Shown piece by piece: positions 58,378-64,000 of a DNA stretch of 64,000 bases. Positions within the stretch are counted from its first letter, which is position 1, and each line of letters opens with the position of its first letter. The notes beneath the pieces are model-generated. The model saw only the letters and a list, made by a program, of their open reading frames with translations. It had not been told where the DNA came from and searched no databases. Source of the DNA: Hedera helix (taxonomy: Eukaryota; Streptophyta; Magnoliopsida; Apiales; Araliaceae). The stretch covers positions 44,200,039 to 44,264,038 of the forward strand of contig OX359266.1 of assembly GCA_947179155.2 (NCBI GenBank), given 5' to 3'. The position numbers were made by a program, and so were the translations under genes.

Positions 58378-59597
58378 AGCTAACTCTCTTTCGATATGTT
58401 TCTATGAGCCTTAACATAGAAGGAAAGAATAGCTTATAAATGCAGAAATAGCAAGTTAGGTCAAACATAAAGACTTTTGGGTGAGGAAGAGAAGGATAGC
58501 ATGACTTGAGCTGGGCACGTGAGTTTTAGGCGGAATAAGTTTGGCATATTGTGAGAATTCTGCAAGTGGTCATTAAGGCATATGTAATAGGAGGCTGAGA
58601 TGAAATGAAATTGGAAGGGCCTTGATGACGGTAGGTGACTTGGATGATGACTTTTTCGGATGTATTTAGGTTTAAAGGAAGCCGCCAAGGCATTAGCTTT
58701 TCAGTCCTAATGTTACATTTGAATTAGAAAAATAAAAATGAGAATGAAATAATTTATTCTTATAAAATAAAAAAAATTGTGTTTAATTACTCTATTAGAA
58801 TGGAATAGACCATTCTCATTTTTCTCAAATTTATAAATTTTATTCCTTGAGAAAAAATATAGAATAACTCATTTTAGCCGGAATAAAATGAATCATTCAA
58901 CTCTCCATTCTATTTTTTTACCAATTCCATTACTTCACCAATTCTATTTCTTTAATCCAAACGTAACATAAGTTCCAAGAAATCATCTCCATATTTAAAG
59001 AGGAAGGTGATCTAACTAATTTTTTGTCAAATTATAATTACGGTAAGAGATAAAATAAAACACGTGAAATTATAAAAAATAAAATAAAACAATAATACGC
59101 AGTTCCCTATTTTATAGTATTCCATATATCAACATATATTATTTAATATCATCATAAATTTATCGTTAAATTTAGCAACACGTTTAAAAATGGATCCGTC
59201 ATTGTGATATGAACAAAGACGTCTTCTCCGTGAATGCGGAACGGGTGGTTTATATTAGCAACTAACAATCAACCGAAAGACTAGTCATATCCTAAATACA
59301 CACGCAAGCCATCATTACCTTACTAAAAGGGAAGATGCTAAAACAAAGATTTTCCCTGTATCTTGTTCTTGTTTTTAAATTTGAAACACAAGGCAAACTT
59401 CATTTAACCATAAACAGGAGGTAACAAAACTCTCAAATGTCAAGAATCTTTTCGGTATAGCACAAAATCACATGCCATGATACAAACAATAAATAATTAA
59501 GCTCTGCGTGTAAGATTAATAAGAAATAGAATACAATAGATATGCAAAGCAACGTTTCAAATGATCTATAAATATGAGGCCAAAATGTAGACATGTA
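58378..59597. other. Gene E upstream region and intergenic DNA
   Basis: Promoter and 5' UTR of gene E (minus strand), then a Tourist-like MITE (58711-58968) and AT-rich DNA without recognised genes. Confidence 0.55.
58711..58968. mobile_element. Tourist-like (PIF/Harbinger) MITE, 258 bp
   Basis: Terminal inverted repeats TGTTACATTTGAATTA and (complement) TGTTACGTTTGGATTA match at 14 of 16. It is flanked by TAA at 58708-58710 and 58969-58971, the PIF/Harbinger target triplet. It lies about 330 bp upstream of gene E. Confidence 0.78.
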
Positions 59598-59877
59598 TCA
59601 TATAAGACTGCCAAGAGAAGAATATGCATTCATCGCTCTCGCGTGTTTTGAATGTATAGGGTGAATCACACCATGAATAAGAGGGGGCAAAATAGGCATC
59701 TCATAAATCATACCCAAGAAAAGCTTTGAATGAATAGGGTGGTGAATCACACCATGAATAATAGGGGGGGAAATGTCATGAAAAATAGGCATCTCATACC
59801 CAAGAAAAGCATGAGTTTTAAACAAAAGCTTTGCTAGTCCCTTGAGCTGTTGAGCATTCACCCTAAATTGTTGCAAG
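59598..59877 (-). other. Possible coding exon with internally duplicated peptide
   Basis: After an acceptor-like CAG (59878-59880) the frame reads LQQFRVNAQQLKGLAKLLFK and then two similar units: GYEMPIFHDISPPIIHGVIH and the shorter EMPILPPLIHGVIHPIHSK. This reflects an imperfect ~80-bp tandem repeat at about 59651-59812. It ends in a stop at 59598. No matching upstream exon was identified; it could be an alternative terminal exon of gene F or chance. Confidence 0.3.
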
Positions 59878-59880
59878 CTG

Positions 59881-60670
59881 ATTGATATGCAAGAAAATCA
59901 GTATTATGCTTTGACAGATCTTATTACCATTAATAACATCAACTAATACAAATAGAACCATAACCAGATGTTGAAAACAAATTTTGCATCAAACAACAGA
60001 CAAATAAAGCTAAATCCGCACGTCTTGATGTAACATAACAGGATTAGTTAAATATCCAACTTATGAAGATCAGGACAACATTTTGGCTATTCTGCAGCTC
60101 ATTCAGAGTCTAGTTATTCCCGTCTTAGAATGTAGGAATTTGTAATAAAATACTGCTCGAATCCTCTGAATAATCATCACACATCATCATTGCAAGCTGA
60201 TTGCATAAAGATAACAACAATCAATAAGTATGTTTACTAAACGATACTCTTAAATATGAGTCAAGAATTAGCCATATACACTATTTTTATCTATCAAAAT
60301 GCTGACCCAGAGAAAACACACAAGGAGAAAACAGAGCACATGGTGCCGGTCTGTCCACCAATTACAAAAGCTACCAAAGATGATTCCAGAATATGAAGAA
60401 AATAGGAAAAATCAATCAAATTATACAAAGGATACAAAACAAATTCAAACAAAGGAGAGAACAGAATCATATAAACCAATGTATCCTTTAATAAGATCTA
60501 CCAAAGAGCAATTGTATATTAAAGCTTGTAATCTACATGTCATTAATTCATGTTTCATTATTAGTCTTTAAATATAGCCAACAAGCCTATAGTATTGAAG
60601 AAGCGGCCTAAGAATTTAAAAGCTTCAAGACATAACAAATCCAAATCAATCCATAGTTGCATCTCCATCT
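59881..60670. other. Intergenic DNA or gene F 3' UTR
   Basis: No supported ORF. The phrase TTGCAAGCTGATTG occurs twice, near 59871 and 60191. Confidence 0.45.
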
Positions 60671-62455
60671 TCATCTAGTCTTGTCAACGCCTACAACAGG
60701 AAACAATGAAGCATGTGCTATTTTATTAAAACAAGAAAAATAGGAAATGGGGATGAAAACTTGCTCTTTAGCTGGAAAGAAAAGAACAAGAGTAAACAAC
60801 AGGGCATATTATCATACGATACCCAACCAGGTTTAGGGACAGAAAGTGTCCAACCAGGGTAAAGGGGAGAGGGAAAAAGGTATTAACATACAAATAATAC
60901 GATAGTGTTAATTTCTTTGAGCCTAATATCTCTGTTTCAGAAATTAAAAAGTTCAACGACTGAAAGGGAGATTTTAAAATCCTAAAATATCTAATGGTGT
61001 TTTAGATAATATCCAGCAATTTTAACTTACCAGATACTTGAAAGAAGAAACAGGACATCAAGGAAGGTCTAAAAAGTTTTGCTAGATACCTAAAATCAAG
61101 ACAAAACCCAATGGTTAGGCGACCTATTCAGCAAAAACTACAACTTTGAAGTACAGGAAAGTGTAGAAGTAAACAAGACATAAAAGGAAATCCCTAATCC
61201 CTCTGTAATTCATCGGACTAAGAATTTCATGAGATGAAATGATTAAAGTACTCTCTGACGTGAATACTATCTAGTAGGGCCCCTTCCAGCTAGTAGTGTA
61301 TTAACTTTGCAAGAATAAACAGTAACAGTTGTCAGGAAGGGAGTTTAGGTATGAAGGCGATAATAAAGAAAACCTATAACTCCTGATCGTGATTACCTAA
61401 AACAAGATGTACTAATCCTAATACCAGATTTCTTGGGGTAGTTTGAAAAACATTCTATATAGCAAGATTAGTGTAACATCCATGGGTACCAAAATTTTCT
61501 TAATGTAACTTTGAAAACTCTCTAAACAGTCAATTGTATTGATTCTTGAACACACACAATTCTTCACAGTCAGGTACTGATTATTGGACTCAGACTGCCA
61601 TGATATGAAAATAACTTGAAACCTATAAAGACTAGGAAGAAGTATTTTGACTAAAAACATAACTTGAAAAAACAAAATAATAAAGAAGAATTCAAAAACA
61701 TTATTTAGATTTCCTGTATGAATGAGTTTTTTTCTTTTCCTGATTAAAGCATGCAAGAGCTAGTTTTAATTATGCAAGATGGATTAACACAGTCTCTTCA
61801 CCAATTTTAATTGTTCGGGAGAATTATTTATTCTAGCCACCTCAAGTACTAGAAAACAAGGTAACAACTACAAAAACTCAAAATTGGATTGAAAAATGAC
61901 CATGTCCTCCCCACATTACATTATCAATCGCTTGTACATTAAAAAATTTCTACTCTTGCAGAATACCAGCAATTCAAGCACAAAACTTAGTGCTCAAAAA
62001 TTTCAGCTTGGAAACGCAAATAGATTAGCAATCCTAAATAACGTCATTTGAACCATAGAAAGATCATAAAAAAATTGATACTTAAAAATATAAATTAAGC
62101 CAAAATTAGAACGTTTACTACCTTCAGGAAGCCAACCGTAACCACGGCGAGAGAGAGTGAGCATCGAAGTCATCAACGCCGAAGCAGTCGCAGTATGGAA
62201 CGGTTGCATCGAACTCAATTCAGCAGGGCAACTTCAAAAGAAAATGAAGATAAATGTCAGTTCGCATGTATAGTTGGGCTTGTGCGTATGTATGTGCTAA
62301 AGTTTAATTAGTTACCTGAATATGCGATGTGAAAGTGGTCTTCTGGTGGACATACGAAAGGGAGATCGGGCGGCTTTCACTCCAGATGCTAAGCTAGCCG
62401 CAACATTACGAACGGAGGCTGATCGCAAGACGGATCTAGCGGCGGCGACGGACAT
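60671..62455 (-). CDS. NFD6: Gene F: NFD6-like small organellar protein, 3 exons, 89 aa
   Basis: Exons in order: 62316-62455, 62122-62231 and 60671-60690 (minus strand, GT-AG, phases 2 and 1). The N-terminus (MSVAAARSVLRSASVRNVAASL) is rich in Ala, Ser and Arg without acids, as for a mitochondrial or plastid targeting peptide. The middle (RMSTRRPLSHRIF, then ELSSMQPFHTATASALMTSML) and TLSRRGYGWLPEG match plant NUCLEAR FUSION DEFECTIVE 6-type proteins; NFD6 is named for failed polar nuclear fusion in the embryo sac. The last coding exon is only 20 nt and adds VDKTR plus stop, an ending I recall for splice forms of this family. If intron 2 were retained, the frame would continue 35 residues with an unrelated tail. 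The 1.4-kb intron 2 holds nothing recognised. Confidence 0.75.
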
Positions 62456-63109
62456 TTTGATCACCGTTAAAATGCTACGAGTTTGAGAGAGTTTTTCTGG
62501 GTGCCCTCACTGTTAGGGTCTTTCAATCGCGTTACCCTCGACTAAAACCCTAGGCTCATGACACTTCGCGAGTTCTGAAAAATGAAAAGGCAACTGATAT
62601 TCCATTGGCATTTTGGTATTTTCAGTTGATTTTTGTGAAGTAAAAAGAAATACAAAATCTCTTATTTGTAAATACGTATTTAATCCTTATTTTCTTTCCA
62701 AAACTTCTCAATATAAAATGAATTTTTTTAGGTGGAAAATAAACTAGTTTAATGAATTTTCCCTTGTTTTATTATGAATAAAAAAAAATAATTATTTTCC
62801 CTTGTTTTATCCACACAAAGTGCATGTCCTATTTGACGTTGGTCCATTTCTTAGATCTTTATCTATCCATTAATACACACGCTACACAGGAATGAGACAT
62901 TGAGACCTGTAACTCGTAAATGTGTGTATAATTTAAAAATAAAAAATTTAAATAAATATGCATTTTGAGCTGATATTCAACGCGGTCAAAAAAGACCAAA
63001 CCCTGCTGCATCATATATAGCCTGTATGAGCCGATAGGAAAGCACTTGAGCCCGACAGATGCTCCAGTTATACAGAACCAGCAACTCCGGGAAGATGCTG
63101 CAAAGATAT
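62456..63109. other. Gene F promoter region and intergenic DNA
   Basis: Likely 5' UTR and promoter of gene F (minus strand) followed by AT-rich DNA; no other gene seen. Confidence 0.5.
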
Positions 63110-63260
63110 TTACTCGATCTCTTTAACAATTCTTCTTTTACGTACAGACTCTTTCCACATGGCACTGTGGGCTCTCCTCCGTTCTTTTCTCCTCTCAGCA
63201 TCAATCACAATGCGTCTGAGAGCAGATGCCTTGAATGTTGGTTTTGGCCAGTGCCTATGC
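63110..63260 (-). CDS. Possible terminal exon of an unidentified gene extending right
   Basis: After an acceptor-like TTGTGCAG|G (boundary 63260/63261), a frame of 49 residues runs to a stop at 63110-63112. It reads HRHWPKPTFKASALRRIVID followed by a strongly basic helix-like stretch (AERRKERRRAHSAMWKES, VRKRRIVKEIE). Composition and the clean acceptor suggest real coding, probably the C-terminus of a nucleic-acid-binding or ribosome-associated protein, but I do not recognise the family. No upstream exon with compatible phase could be fixed. Confidence 0.4.
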
Positions 63261-64000
63261 CTGCACAATCATCATCATCAGAAAGAAATTAGGGGTAGCA
63301 CTGTGATATGACCCACTTCTTTTTCACGTCTTTATTCTCAACAGGTAAAGCGTGAAATATCTGCACAAGGGGAGATTAAAGTCCTTTTGGCCCATAGATA
63401 ATTAATAATGCTAAGAAATATCAGCAACATAATATAGGAATCATGATGAAGTAATGCCTGCCTTTCTGGCTATCTTAAATGCGCCTCGTGTACTGATGCT
63501 CGAGGAACCTTCCTAACTACAAATTCAAAAGTTGTTATTAATAGACTGAATATAAAACGAAATGCCACACAGCCTACTCTCTATAAGAATTAATATTTTC
63601 CAACAACTGAATAATAGCCAGCCCTGTGCTTGTTAGAGATGTGAAGTAGAAGGACAAAACGGTCGAAGAAGAATATAAAGAAAAGGAAGTCTCTCTGTTG
63701 TTTTGTAGAGAAATCGAGGTAATTAAAAGCTGAAAAGTGTCTTTTTCCTTTAAAACCACAAACTTTTTCATCCCAAAGAATACTTAGATAAGCTATAAAG
63801 AGGAAGAAATAAATGGCTCTTAGATACCACTTTACAGAAGTACCATTTACAAATCATTATCAAACATACTTTTTAGATCTTAGTCAATTCAGGTATATAA
63901 CTGTAATATACTTAACAAAGAATTCACTTCCCCTTCCTTTTGCAGCATACCAAAGAATGAAAAGTGGCCACCCATTCCCACCCATCCTATCTCCTTCCCT
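63261..64000. other. Right-edge DNA, possibly introns of the gene ending at 63110
   Basis: A minus-strand stretch at about 63462-63517 reads EGSSSISTRGAFKIARKA after a TTAG acceptor, but it lacks a normal GT donor. Nothing else is supported. Confidence 0.35.

Overview
The window is plant nuclear DNA, from a eudicot. Evidence: spliced genes with GT-AG introns in AT-rich DNA, plant gene families (reticulon-like B, VQ-motif, NFD6-type), very long-LTR Ty3/gypsy chromoviruses with initiator tRNA-Met primer sites, and many MITE-class elements. The species cannot be fixed from the sequence. No plastid, mitochondrial, rRNA, tRNA or CRISPR sequence was recognised.

Layout. 1-3933: the 5' end (5' LTR, primer site, open gag fragment) of a minus-strand Ty3/gypsy element running off the left edge. 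3934-10524: two related Mutator-type MITEs with exact 9-bp target duplications, then a seven-exon tyrosine aminotransferase-family gene (gene A). 13094-27016: a structurally complete 13.9-kb Tekay/Del-like chromovirus between exact TATAT duplications. Its LTRs are almost identical, its 1510-residue Gag-Pol is unbroken, and it carries an extra 285-residue acidic coiled-coil ORF upstream of gag. 31159-35589: a second aminotransferase gene (gene B) with internal exon lengths identical to gene A. 36952-39312: a reticulon-like B gene (gene C, eight exons). 42745-44867: a small OB-fold protein gene (gene D, two exons). 46498-56438: a second minus-strand gypsy element with 3207-bp LTRs and CCTAT duplications. 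It belongs to the left-edge family but has a scrambled, defective interior. 57697-58377: an intronless VQ-motif gene (gene E, minus). 60671-62455: an NFD6-type small organellar protein gene (gene F, minus). The last kilobase holds one unidentified basic coding exon candidate.

Gene relationships. A, B, C and D all lie on the plus strand. From memory, their order matches Arabidopsis At4g28410/At4g28420 (tyrosine transaminase family), At4g28430 (reticulon) and At4g28440 (OB-fold), so this looks like an ancestral eudicot block opened up by retroelements. A and B are tandem duplicates about 20.6 kb apart, and two thirds of that gap is the young chromovirus. They share the cofactor lysine and the NPGNPCG and DEVY motifs. 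B differs at the predicted cofactor-phosphate loop and across the substrate half.

The strongest candidates for something unusual are the extra coiled-coil ORF of the intact chromovirus, with acceptor-like splice sites just before both of its start codons, and the defective chimeric element, which has nearly identical LTRs despite lacking RT and having an altered protease. Exon coordinates were worked out by eye from splice consensus, reading frame and family similarity.
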